Source: VRUE01 sp963699225 (lineage in GTDB: Bacteria; Actinomycetota; Thermoleophilia; Solirubrobacterales; 70-9). Taken from it: a stretch of DNA of 64,000 nt. Where the stretch lies: contig OY969423.1 of NCBI GenBank assembly GCA_963699225.1, positions 1,922,001 to 1,986,000 of the forward strand, given 5' to 3'. The notes below the pieces were generated by a model. It saw nothing but the letters and a program-made list of their open reading frames with translations, made no database searches and was not told the DNA's origin. Position 1 is the stretch's first letter. Each line of letters starts with the position of its first letter. Position numbers and translations under genes: made by a program. Of the stretch, positions 17,248 through 28,780 are shown piece after piece.

Positions 17248-18354
17248 TTGAAGCTGACAACCAAACGAGACGAGCTTGTCGCAAAGCTCTCAGTTGTCTC
17301 CCGAGCTGTATCGACACGCGCCGCGACCCAGTCCCTCTCCGGGATCCTGGTCTCCGCCGCTGAGGATGGAGTCACCCTCAGCGCCACGGATCTGGAGATG
17401 GGCCTGAAGACGAAGCTCGAGGCGGAGGTGGACGGCGCCGGCTCGGTCCTCCTTCCCGGCCGCCTCCTCGCTGAGGTCTCGCGTTCTCTCGGCGACCCGA
17501 CGGTTGAGATCGAGCTGCGCGAGTCAGAGCGCGACGTCGAGATTCGCAGCGGCGGCTCGAGCTTCCACCTCCGTGTGCTGCCGAGCGAGGACTTTCCCGC
17601 CTTCCCCGAGGAAGAGGGCGAGCCCCTCTCGATCCCGGCGGCCGCGCTCGCTGCGACGGTAGACCTGGTCGCCCGCGCCGCCTCTCGCGATGACATGCGC
17701 CCGGTGCTCACCGGTGTGCTGGTTAGCACCAGCGGCTCGGAGATGACGATGGTCGCCACCGATTCCTACCGGCTTGCTGTCAAGCGCACCGAGCTGGACA
17801 GCGCGATCGGCGGCGAGCTCGAGGCCAACATCCCAGCCAAGGCGCTGCGTGAGCTTGGCCGCATTGTCTCCGCCGATGGCGTCGAGACTGTCTCGGTGGC
17901 CCTGCAGCGCAACCAGGCCATCTTCAAGGCAGGGGCAATCGTCCTCAATACGAGGCTGATCGAGGGGCAATTCCCCAACTTTCGACAGCTCCTGCCGGAG
18001 TCCTACGAGCACGACGTGCGACTGCCGAGGCCGGAGTTGCTGGACGTCACGCGCCGGATCAGCCAGCTGGCACAACGCAACGCGCCGCTGCGACTCTCTT
18101 TTTCGCCGGGAGAGCTCAAGATCGCCGCCTCAACCCCGGATGTCGGCGACGCGGAGGAGACGATGCCGGCCGCCTTCGAGGGCGAGCCCCTGGAGATCGG
18201 CTTCAACCCCGAGTTCCTGCGCGAGGGGATCGAAAGCGTCGAGGGCGATGAGGTGATGCTGAGGTTGATCTCGCCGCTGCGGCCGGGGCTTTTGCAGCCG
18301 GTCGACAACGAAGACTTCCGCTACCTGGTGATGCCAATCCGCCTCAACGTGTGA
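17248..18354 (+). CDS. dnaN: DNA polymerase III beta subunit (sliding clamp)
   Basis: Ring-shaped processivity clamp, 368 residues, three repeated clamp folds. The start is TTG at 17248, preceded by AAGAAGG at a normal distance. The N-terminus MKLTTKRDELVAKLSVVSRAVSTR and the C-terminal YLVMPIRLNV are standard. MVATDSYRLAVKR in the second fold is a conserved clamp block. Followed after nine bases by recF. Confidence 0.96.
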   Translation: MKLTTKRDELVAKLSVVSRAVSTRAATQSLSGILVSAAEDGVTLSATDLEMGLKTKLEAEVDGAGSVLLPGRLLAEVSRSLGDPTVEIELRESERDVEIRSGGSSFHLRVLPSEDFPAFPEEEGEPLSIPAAALAATVDLVARAASRDDMRPVLTGVLVSTSGSEMTMVATDSYRLAVKRTELDSAIGGELEANIPAKALRELGRIVSADGVETVSVALQRNQAIFKAGAIVLNTRLIEGQFPNFRQLLPESYEHDVRLPRPELLDVTRRISQLAQRNAPLRLSFSPGELKIAASTPDVGDAEETMPAAFEGEPLEIGFNPEFLREGIESVEGDEVMLRLISPLRPGLLQPVDNEDFRYLVMPIRLNV

Positions 18355-18363
18355 GCCCGGCCG

Positions 18364-19455
18364 GTGCTCGTCACCGCCGTCGAAGCGAGACCGTCACGGA
18401 GTTTGGTCGCGGCGCGGATTGAGCTTCGCACCGGGATCATCAGCCTCGTCGGCTCCAACGGTGTTGGCAAGACGAACTTGCTCGAGGCGCTCTACTTCGC
18501 CCTCACCGGGCGCTCATTCCGAACCTCCGATCGCCGCGACCTGATTCCTTTCGGCGGCTCCTTTGCTCGCGCCGAAGCGACGATCCGCGACGAGGATGGG
18601 ATCGAGCGACACCTGCTGGCATCGGTCAGCCGCAGCGATGGTCGCCGCCACCTACTCGACGGCAGTCCGGCCGACCCGGCGACGCTGGCCCGCAGTCGCC
18701 CACCCGTCGCGGTCTTCTCGCCCGATCGCCTCTCCCTGATCAAGGGGCCGCCCGCAGAGCGCCGCGCGCATCTCGACGGCTTCATCGCCGCTCGCTGGCC
18801 CAGCCGCGCGGAGTTGCGCCAGCGCTTCGGCCAGGCGCTGGCGCAACGCAACGCCCTGGTGGCCCAGCTCGCGCCCGGCCACGGCGCTCCGTCCCAGCTC
18901 GACACCTGGGACGTGGCCGTGGCCAAGGCAGCCGCGGCGCTGGTCGAGGCCCGTGGCGAGGCCGTGGCCGAGCTTCGCGACCACTTCTCGACCGCCGCCG
19001 CGGAGCTCGGCCTGGAGGGCGGGGGAGAGGTCGAGTACGCGCCGCGGGCCTCGGGTTCGGCGGAGGAGATTCGAGTCGGCCTGGGTGAGCGTCGCGAGGC
19101 CGACCTGCGTCTGGGGCGGACATCCTGGGGGCCGCATCTCGATGAGGTCAAGTTCAACTCGGCTGGCCGTTCCCTGCGTCGCTACGGCTCGCAGGGCCAG
19201 CAACGCGCCGCCCTGCTGGCCCTGATTTTCGCCGAGCGCGACGTCCTGCTCGAGGCGCGTCGCGTCGTTCCCCTGCTCCTGCTCGACGACGTGATGAGCG
19301 AGCTCGACCCCGAGCGGCGTGGGCGTCTGGTCGAACGCTTGGGCAACGCCGGGCAGGCCGTGATCTCGGCTGCCGACGAAGACTCTCTGCCGCCGCAAGC
19401 GCGCGACAGCATCGTGCGGATGCCGTTGAGCGAAGGGGAGGCAGCTGCCGCGTGA
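18364..19455 (+). CDS. recF: DNA replication and repair protein RecF
   Basis: SMC-like ATPase that helps load RecA at gaps; 363 residues from GTG at 18364. Walker A is GSNGVGKTNLLEAL, and DPxR-type repair blocks include VFSPDRLSLIKGPPAERR. The signature is SQGQQRAALLAL, and Walker B is LLLLDDVMSELDPERR. Stop overlaps the start of the DciA-like gene, giving a dnaN-recF-dciA transcript. Confidence 0.95.
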   Translation: MLVTAVEARPSRSLVAARIELRTGIISLVGSNGVGKTNLLEALYFALTGRSFRTSDRRDLIPFGGSFARAEATIRDEDGIERHLLASVSRSDGRRHLLDGSPADPATLARSRPPVAVFSPDRLSLIKGPPAERRAHLDGFIAARWPSRAELRQRFGQALAQRNALVAQLAPGHGAPSQLDTWDVAVAKAAAALVEARGEAVAELRDHFSTAAAELGLEGGGEVEYAPRASGSAEEIRVGLGERREADLRLGRTSWGPHLDEVKFNSAGRSLRRYGSQGQQRAALLALIFAERDVLLEARRVVPLLLLDDVMSELDPERRGRLVERLGNAGQAVISAADEDSLPPQARDSIVRMPLSEGEAAAA

Positions 19456-19772
19456 GCCGCCGCCGCGCGCCTCGGCCCGCCACCACCGCCCTGCGCTCCG
19501 CCCTCGAGGCAGCCGCTCCGAAGACGGGGCTTGCCTCGCTGCAGTCGGTATGGGCCGAGCTGGTCGGCGAGCGCATCGCTGCCGTCACACGCCCCACTTC
19601 CGAACGCGGGGGAGAGGTGACGATCGATTGCTCGGATTCCGTCTGGGCGCAGGAGTTGGATTTGATGCAGGCGCAGCTGCTCGAGCGGCTGCGGGAGAGA
19701 CTCGGAGAGCGAGCGCCGAAGAGTTTGCGCTTTCGTGTGAGTAATGAGCGAGACTTATTTGAAATACCGTGA
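19452..19772 (+). CDS. DUF721/DciA-like protein
   Basis: 106 residues from GTG overlapping the recF stop. LQSVWAELVGERIAAVTRP and VTIDCSDSVWAQELDLMQAQLLERL are the DUF721 core. DciA is the helicase-loading partner of DnaB in bacteria that lack DnaC, and the recF-gyrB position is the classic actinobacterial one. No other domain is present. Confidence 0.9.
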   Translation: MSRRRAPRPATTALRSALEAAAPKTGLASLQSVWAELVGERIAAVTRPTSERGGEVTIDCSDSVWAQELDLMQAQLLERLRERLGERAPKSLRFRVSNERDLFEIP

Positions 19773-19849
19773 TTTGCAGGAGTTTTATTTGATCCGAGGG
19801 GGCTGCCAGGAGGTCCGAACTGGTATCCTTATGTCAACTTGTGTTTCTG

Positions 19850-19890
19850 CCCCGACCCTGGGCGGCAAGCGCCCAAACGGTCGGGGTTTT
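19850..19890 (+). terminator. Intrinsic-terminator-like hairpin in front of gyrB
   Basis: CCCCGACC (19850-19857) pairs with GGTCGGGG (19879-19886), enclosing a second stem GGGCG-gcaa-CGCCC, and is followed by TTTTCT. It could end the dnaN-recF-dciA transcript, or act as an attenuator for gyrB, since only 23 bases separate the T-run from the gyrB start codon, leaving little room for a separate promoter after it. Confidence 0.75.
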
Positions 19891-19913
19891 CTATGAGAGC
19901 GGGAAGGGATTAA

Positions 19914-22340
<2,427 letters not shown>

Positions 22341-22358
22341 TCAGGGTGGGGTGATCTG

Positions 22359-24866
22359 ATGGAGGCTGGAGACATCCTCGGCGGAGGCCGGATCGAGGAG
22401 CGCGAGCTGACGACCGAGATGCGCTCGTCGTATCTCGACTACGCGATGAGCGTGATCGTCGGCCGGGCGTTGCCCGACGTGCGCGACGGGCTGAAGCCGG
22501 TGCACCGTCGCGTGCTCTACGCGATGCACGATCTCGCCCTGCAGCCGAACCGGCCCTACCGCAAGTCCGCCTTCATCGTCGGCGAGGTGATGGGCAAGTA
22601 CCACCCGCACGGTGACTCGGCGATCTACGACACGCTGGCGCGGATGGCGCAGCCCTTCTCGTTGCGTTACATGCTCGTTGACGGGCAGGGCAACTTCGGC
22701 TCGATCGACGACGATCCACCCGCCGCGATGCGGTACACCGAGGCGCGCTTGGCCCGCCTTTCGACCGAGCTGCTGCGCGACATCGACGCCGATACCGTCG
22801 AGTGGGGGCCTAACTACGACGAGTCCCAGCAGGAGCCGCTGGTGCTGCCGGCCCGCTTTCCCAACCTGCTGGTCAACGGCTCGTCCGGGATTGCGGTCGG
22901 TATGGCGACCAACATCCCGCCGCACAACCTGAGCGAGTCGATCGGCGCCGTCAAGGCCTACATCGCCAACCCCGGGATCGACCTGGCCGGCCTGATGGAG
23001 CACGTCAAAGGCCCCGACTTCCCCGGTGGCGGCATCATGAGCGCCGAAGGAGTTGCGGATGCGTATGCCACTGGTCGCGCTTCGGTCCGAATCCGCGCTC
23101 GCGCTCACGTCGAGCCGCTCAAGGGCGGCCGCGACGCGATCATCGTTACCGAGCTGCCGTTCATGGTCAAGAAGGGCGGTGACGGTGGCCTGATCACGAA
23201 GATCGCCGACCTCGTCCGCGACAAAAAGATCACCGGCATCTCCGACCTGCGCGACGAGTCCGATCGCAACGGCATGCGCCTGGTGATCGAGACCAAGCGC
23301 GGCGGCGATCCACCCGAGGTCGTGCTCAACCAGCTCTACAAGCGCACGGCGATGCAGAGCACCTTCGGGATCAACATGGTCGCGCTGGTCGACGGAGTGC
23401 CGAAGACGCTTGGCCTCAAGGAGCTGATCGAGCACTACGTCAACCACCAGCGCGAGGTAGTGATCCGCCGCACCCAATACGAGCTGCGACGCGCCGAGGC
23501 TCGCGCCCACATCCTCGAGGGCCTGCTGATCGCGCTCGAGAACCTCGACGCCGTGATCGCGCTGATTCGTGGCTCGGCCGATACGGATGCAGCCAAGGAA
23601 GGGCTGATCGAGCGCTTCGAGCTCTCCGCGGAGCAGGCCCAGGCGATCCTCGACATGCGCCTGGCCCGTCTCACCGCGCTGGAGTCCGACAAGCTGCGCG
23701 AGGAGCACGAGGAACTGGCCAAGCGGATCGCCGAGCTGCGCGCGATCCTCGGCGACCCGGCCCGGATCGACGCCGTGATCGTCGAGGAGCTCGACGAGGT
23801 CGACCAGCGCTACGGCGACGAGCGGCGCACCGAAGTCACCCACTTCGAGGGCGACATGAACATCGAGGACATGATCGCCGACCAGCAGATGGTGATCTCG
23901 ATCACCCACTCCGGCTATGCCAAGCGGCTGCCTTTGGCGACCTACCGCCAGCAGCATCGTGGCGGCCGTGGGGTGATGGGGATGGACATGAAGGAGGACG
24001 ACTACATCGAGCACCTGCACATCTGCTCGACCCACGACTTCCTGCTCTTCTTTACCAACCGCGGCAAGGTCTACCGGCTCAAGGTCTACGAGCTGCCCGA
24101 GGGGTCGCGCACCTCCAAAGGCCGCGCCCTGGTCAACGTGCTGCCGCTGCGCGACGGCGAGAAGGTCACCGCGGTGATCCCGACCCGCGACTTCAGCGAG
24201 AACAAGTACCTGGTCTTCGCCACCGCCCAGGGGCTGGTCAAGAAGACCGAGTTCACGGCCTACAACACGCCGATCCGCGCCGACGGGATCATCGCGATCA
24301 AGATCCGCGACTCCGACGAGCTGGTCCAGGTGCGCCTCACCTCGGGCGACGACGACATCCTGCTCGTCTCCAAGTCCGGCCACGCCTCGCGCTTCTCCGA
24401 GGCGGCGGTGCGCTCGATGGGACGCGACACCAGCGGCGTCAAAGGGATGAACGTCTCGGCCAAGGTCAACGGCGAGCCCAACCGGGTCCTGGCGATGGAC
24501 ATCGCCCGCGACGACTCCGAGCTCTTCGTCGTCACCGAGAACGGTTACGGCAAGCGCACCTCGGTCTCCGAGTACCCGGTCAAGGGCCGCGGTACCAAGG
24601 GGGTGCTGACCGCGAAGCTGACCGAAAAGAAGGGCGGCCTCGCCGGCGCCCTGATCGTCCGCGAGCACCAGGACCTGCTCTTCATCTCCCAAAACGGCAT
24701 GGTCCAGCGCACCCGCGCCGGCGGCATCTCCCAGATGGGGAGGCCGACGCAGGGGGTGCGGGTGATGAACATGAAGGACGACGACCGGGTCAGCGCCGTG
24801 GCGCTGGTGGTCGATGACGACTCGTCCCCGGACGAGACGGACGAGCAGGAGCAGATTCCCGAGTAG
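22359..24866 (+). CDS. gyrA: DNA gyrase subunit A
   Basis: DNA-cleaving subunit of gyrase, 835 residues. The catalytic tyrosine is in AAMRYTEARL, and the quinolone region reads KYHPHGDSAIYDTLARM, with Ser and Asp at the positions where resistance substitutions usually arise, so it is wild type there. The GyrA-box is QQHRGGRGVMG in the C-terminal beta-pinwheel domain, and the C-terminal tail is acidic. A gap of 18 bases follows gyrB. The TAG stop is followed directly by the 29-bp inverted repeat. Confidence 0.97.
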   Translation: MEAGDILGGGRIEERELTTEMRSSYLDYAMSVIVGRALPDVRDGLKPVHRRVLYAMHDLALQPNRPYRKSAFIVGEVMGKYHPHGDSAIYDTLARMAQPFSLRYMLVDGQGNFGSIDDDPPAAMRYTEARLARLSTELLRDIDADTVEWGPNYDESQQEPLVLPARFPNLLVNGSSGIAVGMATNIPPHNLSESIGAVKAYIANPGIDLAGLMEHVKGPDFPGGGIMSAEGVADAYATGRASVRIRARAHVEPLKGGRDAIIVTELPFMVKKGGDGGLITKIADLVRDKKITGISDLRDESDRNGMRLVIETKRGGDPPEVVLNQLYKRTAMQSTFGINMVALVDGVPKTLGLKELIEHYVNHQREVVIRRTQYELRRAEARAHILEGLLIALENLDAVIALIRGSADTDAAKEGLIERFELSAEQAQAILDMRLARLTALESDKLREEHEELAKRIAELRAILGDPARIDAVIVEELDEVDQRYGDERRTEVTHFEGDMNIEDMIADQQMVISITHSGYAKRLPLATYRQQHRGGRGVMGMDMKEDDYIEHLHICSTHDFLLFFTNRGKVYRLKVYELPEGSRTSKGRALVNVLPLRDGEKVTAVIPTRDFSENKYLVFATAQGLVKKTEFTAYNTPIRADGIIAIKIRDSDELVQVRLTSGDDDILLVSKSGHASRFSEAAVRSMGRDTSGVKGMNVSAKVNGEPNRVLAMDIARDDSELFVVTENGYGKRTSVSEYPVKGRGTKGVLTAKLTEKKGGLAGALIVREHQDLLFISQNGMVQRTRAGGISQMGRPTQGVRVMNMKDDDRVSAVALVVDDDSSPDETDEQEQIPE

Positions 24867-25005
24867 AGAGGTGGTGGGGTTGGTCTCTCTGGGAAACCGA
24901 CGCACCGCCCTTCAGGCGGTGCAACCGAGTGCCGCTTCGCGGCTTTGAATAACTCTGCGGAGCCGCTTCGCGAAGCTTCCCAGAGAGACCAACCCCACCA
25001 CCTCT
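24867..25005. repeat. Long perfect inverted repeat behind gyrA
   Basis: Arms 24867-24895 and 24977-25005 are perfect 29-bp reverse complements, starting on the base after the gyrA stop. The 81-base interior has its own hairpins (GCACCGCC-cttca-GGCGGTGC, and one around GCCGCTTCGCGAAGC). The interior is the reverse complement, with drift, of the interior of the next repeat (25167-25304), although the outer arms differ. The 160 bases between the two repeats hold no gene that I can support. Confidence 0.93.
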
Positions 25006-25166
25006 GAGCTCACGAGCTTCTTGGCCACCGAAGCGATTCGGGACAAAGCGTGCTTTGCGTTCTGCGCGCCCGGTGCCGACTTGAGTACAAGCTGGGCGGT
25101 TTCCCCAGCGCTCCTGTACCTAGACGGCCGTACTTCGCGGACGGTCGGATCGGCGTTCGTAGGGAT

Positions 25167-25304
25167 GGGCAGCAGGGGAGGGTGTTGAGAAACCTTCGCG
25201 AAGCGGCTCCGCAGAGTTATTCGTTTGGCCGCGTCAGCGGCCAACTTGATTGCACCGCCGTTTTAGGCGGTGCCCGGGTTTCTCAGCACCCTCCCCTGTT
25301 GCCC
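25167..25304. repeat. Second long inverted repeat, loop homologous to the previous one
   Basis: Arms 25167-25192 and 25279-25304 pair over 26 bases with two positions that would be G-U in RNA. The interior begins CTTCGCGAAGCGGCTCCGC and also contains GGCCGC-gtca-GCGGCC and GCACCGCC-gtttta-GGCGGTGC. The same elements occur in reverse order and orientation in 24896-24976. The right arm abuts the stop codon of the HNH gene. Confidence 0.92.
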
Positions 25305-25825
25305 TACGCTGCGGCCGGCAAATCAGCAGTTGGCAGGTACTGCTGCCAAGCCGCCGGAATGCTCGGACTCGCCACCTGGATGAACACGTTGGGCCCCGGC
25401 GCCTTCGGCGTGTTCTTGGGGTGCATGTGGATCTCGCGGGGCAGCCGGTTGCCCTTGCGGCGGTTGCAGGATGCGCAGGCGGCGACGATGTTCTCCCAGA
25501 CCGACTTGCCGCCGCGGCTGCGGGGGATGACGTGGTCGACGGTGAGGCCGGATTTGCGGGAGCCGCAGTACTGGCAGGTCCAGGAGTCGCGGGCGAGCAC
25601 GGCACGGCGGGTGATCTTGCGCCGATGCGCTTCGCGGGGGATCCGCACGTAGTTGGTCAAGCGGATCACGTCGGGACGCTCCATCGTCATGTGCTCGGAG
25701 TGGATTGCGCCCTCGCGGCGCTCCAGTAGCTCCGCCTTCTCCTTGAGCAGCAGCACAGCAGCCCTTCTCAACGTGCAGACGTTGATCGGCTCATACGTTG
25801 CGTTGAGTACGAGCACACGTGCCAT
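25304..25825 (-). CDS. HNH endonuclease family protein
   Basis: 173 residues. The HNH domain has CQYCGSRKSGLTVDHVIPRSRGG and then NIVAACASCNRRKGNR, that is two CxxC zinc pairs around the DH catalytic motif. The N-terminal 70 residues (VLVLNATYEPINVCTLRRAAVLLL) match a widespread actinobacterial HNH family that is chromosomally conserved and not clearly a restriction or phage enzyme. Biological role unknown. No neighbouring methylase is present. Confidence 0.9.
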   Translation of the reverse strand: MARVLVLNATYEPINVCTLRRAAVLLLKEKAELLERREGAIHSEHMTMERPDVIRLTNYVRIPREAHRRKITRRAVLARDSWTCQYCGSRKSGLTVDHVIPRSRGGKSVWENIVAACASCNRRKGNRLPREIHMHPKNTPKAPGPNVFIQVASPSIPAAWQQYLPTADLPAAA

Positions 25826-25852
25826 GTCGCTCGGGAATTCTACGCAGGCTGC

Positions 25853-26689
25853 CTACCGCGTCGGGTATGAACCGAGAATTCGGACCGATTCGGCCTTGCC
25901 GCGCAGGGCATCGACGGCCTCTTTTACGGCAGGCTCGGAGATCGCGCCCTCGAGGTCGCAGAAGAACATGTAGCGCCCCAATCCAAGCCGCAACGGCCGC
26001 GACTCGATCCGCGTCAGGTTGACCTCGCGGCTGGAGAACTCACGCAGGGCGTTGACCAAGGCGCCGGGGTGGTCTTCGCCAAGCTCGGAGAAAACCAGCG
26101 CTGTCTTCCAGGCCTCGCCACCACCCGGCTCGGTGCCCGATGGCGCGATCCAGACGAAGCGGGTGACGTTGTTGGCCTCGTCCTCGATCCCCTCGCGCAG
26201 AATCGTGCAGCCGTAGAGCTCGGCTGCCGCCTCCGCGCCGATCGCAGCCCAGGGCTCCTCCGACTCGCTGACGAGCTTGACGGCCGCCGCCGTGCTCTCG
26301 GTGCTCTGTCGCGCTGCGTCGGGCATCTGGTCACGCAGAAAGCGCGCGCACTGGGCGAGCGGCTGGGGGTGCGAGATCACCGCCTCGATCCGCTCCGGCT
26401 CAATTTCCTGCCGGGCAATTAGCATCGCTCGCACGGCGAAATCGTGCTCGCCGACGATCGTCACTTTCTCGGCATCGAAGGCCAGGGTGTCGAGGGTGCT
26501 GCGCACCGAGCCCTCGATCGAGTTCTCGAAGGGGACCAGGGCGCGATCGGCTACACCCCGCTCGACCGCGAGGATCGCCTCGCGGATAGTCGGCGTGCGC
26601 AGCGGCTCGTACTCGGCCCCGCCGGCCTGCGCCTCGCGCAGCGCATCCTCGGTGAAGGTCCCCGCCGGTCCCAGATAGGCGATCCTCAC
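25853..26689 (-). CDS. pheA: Prephenate dehydratase
   Basis: Converts prephenate to phenylpyruvate in phenylalanine synthesis; 278 residues. The catalytic domain contains YLGPAGTFTEDALREA, VPFENSIEGSV and the TRF triad in NNVTRFVWIA. The C-terminal ACT domain has GALVNALREF and LTRIESRPLR, the ESRP motif of phenylalanine feedback binding. No chorismate mutase domain is fused. It lies 27 bases after the HNH gene's start on the opposite end of the same strand, so it may share a transcript with it. Confidence 0.95.
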   Translation of the reverse strand: MRIAYLGPAGTFTEDALREAQAGGAEYEPLRTPTIREAILAVERGVADRALVPFENSIEGSVRSTLDTLAFDAEKVTIVGEHDFAVRAMLIARQEIEPERIEAVISHPQPLAQCARFLRDQMPDAARQSTESTAAAVKLVSESEEPWAAIGAEAAAELYGCTILREGIEDEANNVTRFVWIAPSGTEPGGGEAWKTALVFSELGEDHPGALVNALREFSSREVNLTRIESRPLRLGLGRYMFFCDLEGAISEPAVKEAVDALRGKAESVRILGSYPTR

Positions 26690-26702
26690 GCCGGGACCCC
26701 GC

Positions 26703-27746
26703 CTATTCGAAGGCGACGTTGTAGCTGGCTTCGTTGTTTTCGGAGACTTTCTCGCCCGGCACTGTGTCGACTTTCACTTCCAGCGTCACTTCGCCGCTGG
26801 GCGCCGGAGTCAGCGGGATCGCCAACGTTTCGGATTCGCCGGCGCCAATGCTGTCGATCGTGCCTGAGAGGGTCGTGCCGCCGCTGACGCTGACCGAGAC
26901 GTTGATCCCGTTCTCGGTCGATTCGCCCTGGTTCGCCACTTCCACTTCCACTTCCGGGGTGCCTTCGCTGGCGACCGAGGTGGTCGATTCGGCGGTAAGT
27001 GAGGTGCCGTTGACGCTGGTGCTGATCAAGCCGAGGCCGTGGATGCCGCCGCTCACCGATTCGCCGCTAGCGCCGCTCACCGAGCCGAGCGCGGCGCTCA
27101 CTTCGCTTTCGTCCAGCCAGCGCGTTTCTTCGGGGAGGTAGATGCTTTTCGGCACGTCTGAGCCCCCGATTCCGTTGGCGGCGAGGACCCCGTTGATCTC
27201 GGGCCGGACCACCGCCGCATAGAGGGCGTCGCTGCCGAGCAGCTTGCGCATCTGTGCCGTGATGCTCTTGGTCGCCTGCTCGGCGCCGACGTCGCCGAGC
27301 GCGGTGCTCATCTTTTCGGCGATTTCGTTCATCGCGCTCGCGCGCAGCTCGTAGGTCAGCTCGAGCGCATTCTGCGCGTGGCTCATGTCGCCTGGTGCGC
27401 TGAGCCCGTCGACACGGCCGGCGTAGTTGTCCATCGCGCTGCGATCGGCGTTGACCTGGCTGATGAATTCGGTAACCGAGAGCCCGCCCGGTTCGTCGAG
27501 CTTGCCGAAGAAGGATTTGCTGGTCTTGTTGGTTTCTTCGACGATCTCGCCGACGTTGCGGGCGTAGTCGCTAAGCGCCCGTTCCTTGCGAGCGTCGAGA
27601 CACCCCTTGACCCCGAGCACGATCAGGATCAGCAGCAGCAGGCCGCCGCCGAGCGCGAGCCCACGGCGCAGCAAGATCTGCTGCCGCTCAGGGCGACGGC
27701 GAGGCCGCGGGCGTCGACCCGGCCGGGATGAGGCGGAATCCTCCAA
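26703..27746 (-). CDS. Secreted/membrane-anchored protein with C-terminal CARDB-like domain
   Basis: About 347 residues. A basic arginine-rich lead is followed by one membrane segment (LALGGGLLLLILIVLGVKGC), then an extracytoplasmic helical region of about 190 residues, then a beta-rich C-terminus (VEVEVANQGESTENGINVSV, TVPGEKVSENNEASYNV) typical of CARDB adhesion-like domains. The start is uncertain: TTG at 27746 or ATG at 27803; neither has a good Shine-Dalgarno. It is divergent from the kinase pseudogene. Glutamate codons are mostly GAA, unlike neighbouring cytoplasmic genes. Confidence 0.75.
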   Translation of the reverse strand: MEDSASSRPGRRPRPRRRPERQQILLRRGLALGGGLLLLILIVLGVKGCLDARKERALSDYARNVGEIVEETNKTSKSFFGKLDEPGGLSVTEFISQVNADRSAMDNYAGRVDGLSAPGDMSHAQNALELTYELRASAMNEIAEKMSTALGDVGAEQATKSITAQMRKLLGSDALYAAVVRPEINGVLAANGIGGSDVPKSIYLPEETRWLDESEVSAALGSVSGASGESVSGGIHGLGLISTSVNGTSLTAESTTSVASEGTPEVEVEVANQGESTENGINVSVSVSGGTTLSGTIDSIGAGESETLAIPLTPAPSGEVTLEVKVDTVPGEKVSENNEASYNVAFE

Positions 27747-27802
27747 GAAGCAGGGAGTATGTCGCAGGAGGAAGCGGATTCGCGGCGAAGCCGCAGAGTG
27801 CA

Positions 27803-28722
27803 TTGGTTGGTTCGCTCGTACTTAACCGCTTCCTGATCGAGCGCCGCATTGGCAGCGGCGGTTTCGGCACGGTTTACGAGGCCTGGGACGGACGGCTCGA
27901 GCGGCCGGTGGCGGTCAAGGCGATCGAATCGTCCGGCGCGCCGGACTCCGATCGCGTCCTGCGCGAGGCGCAGGCAGCGGCCAGGCTCAACCACCCCGGG
28001 ATCGTGACTCTCTATGAGATGGGTGAGGAGGACGGCAACGCCCTGCTCGTCACCGAGCTGGTCGACGGCGCGACCCTGGCCGAGCTCAACCGGGATGGCA
28101 CGCTCAGCGATCGCGAGCTGGGCGAGATCGGCGCCGATCTCTGCGAGGCGCTCGACCACGCTCATGCACGCGCCGTGGTGCACCGCGACATCAAGCCGCA
28201 GAACGTCCTGGTCACCGAGGGGGGGAGCCGCACGCCAAGCTGATGGACTTCGGGGTCGCCCGCCTCACCGACGCCGCCGCCCTGACCGCGCCCGGAGACG
28301 TTGTCGGAACCCTCGCCTATATGGCCCCCGAGCAGGCCGAGGGCCGCACCGCCGGGCCCGAGGCGGACGTCTACGCCCTGGGGTTGATGCTCTACGAGAG
28401 TTGGAGCGGCGATCACCCCACTCGCCGCTCGACGCCGGCAGCGACGGCGCGAGCGATCGGCGCCCGCATGAAGCCGCTGCGCAGGCTACGCCCCGACCTG
28501 CCGCGCGAGCTCTGCGAGACCGTCGATGCCTGCCTGCAGACCCGCCCGGATCGCCGCCCCTCGCTGGAGCAGTTGGGCGGCACGATAGAGGCCTCGATCG
28601 ATCACCTCGCAGACCAGCCGCCGCGCAGCGAGCGCGCCCTGCCCCTGCGCCTCGGCGCGATCGGCCTCGCTGCTGCCCTGGGGGCCTGGCTCGCCGTCGG
28701 TCACGGCGTCCTGCTCCCGTAG
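27803..28722 (+). pseudogene. Ser/Thr protein kinase broken by a frameshift in a G-run
   Basis: The N-terminal half reads RIGSGGFGTVYEAWDG, the lysine block RPVAVKAIE, and HRDIKPQNVLVTEGG, then hits a stop at 28241-28243. The continuation (MDFGVARLTDAAAL, GTLAYMAPEQAEG, EADVYALGLMLYESWSG, then one C-terminal membrane segment) is in another frame. Adding one G to the run of seven at 28219-28225 restores one continuous kinase with GEPHAKLMDFG across the joint. This is therefore a one-base deletion, or a sequencing miscount of the homopolymer. The start is uncertain; TTG at 27803 gives the usual 10-residue lead, ATG at 27728 is the alternative. Confidence 0.85.
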
Positions 28723-28780
28723 GATTCGAGCCGGTTTCGTCGGCCGCCAAGGCCGCCGTGCCGCGAGAAGGAGCCCACTG

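Noticed and set aside
22341..24905. Open minus-strand frame of about 850 codons opposite gyrA
   Set aside because: Same artefact of GC-rich third positions; overlaps gyrA fully.
25006..25166. Possible small gene between the two hairpins behind gyrA
   Set aside because: No ribosome binding site or recognisable protein sequence; frames run into the hairpin arms.
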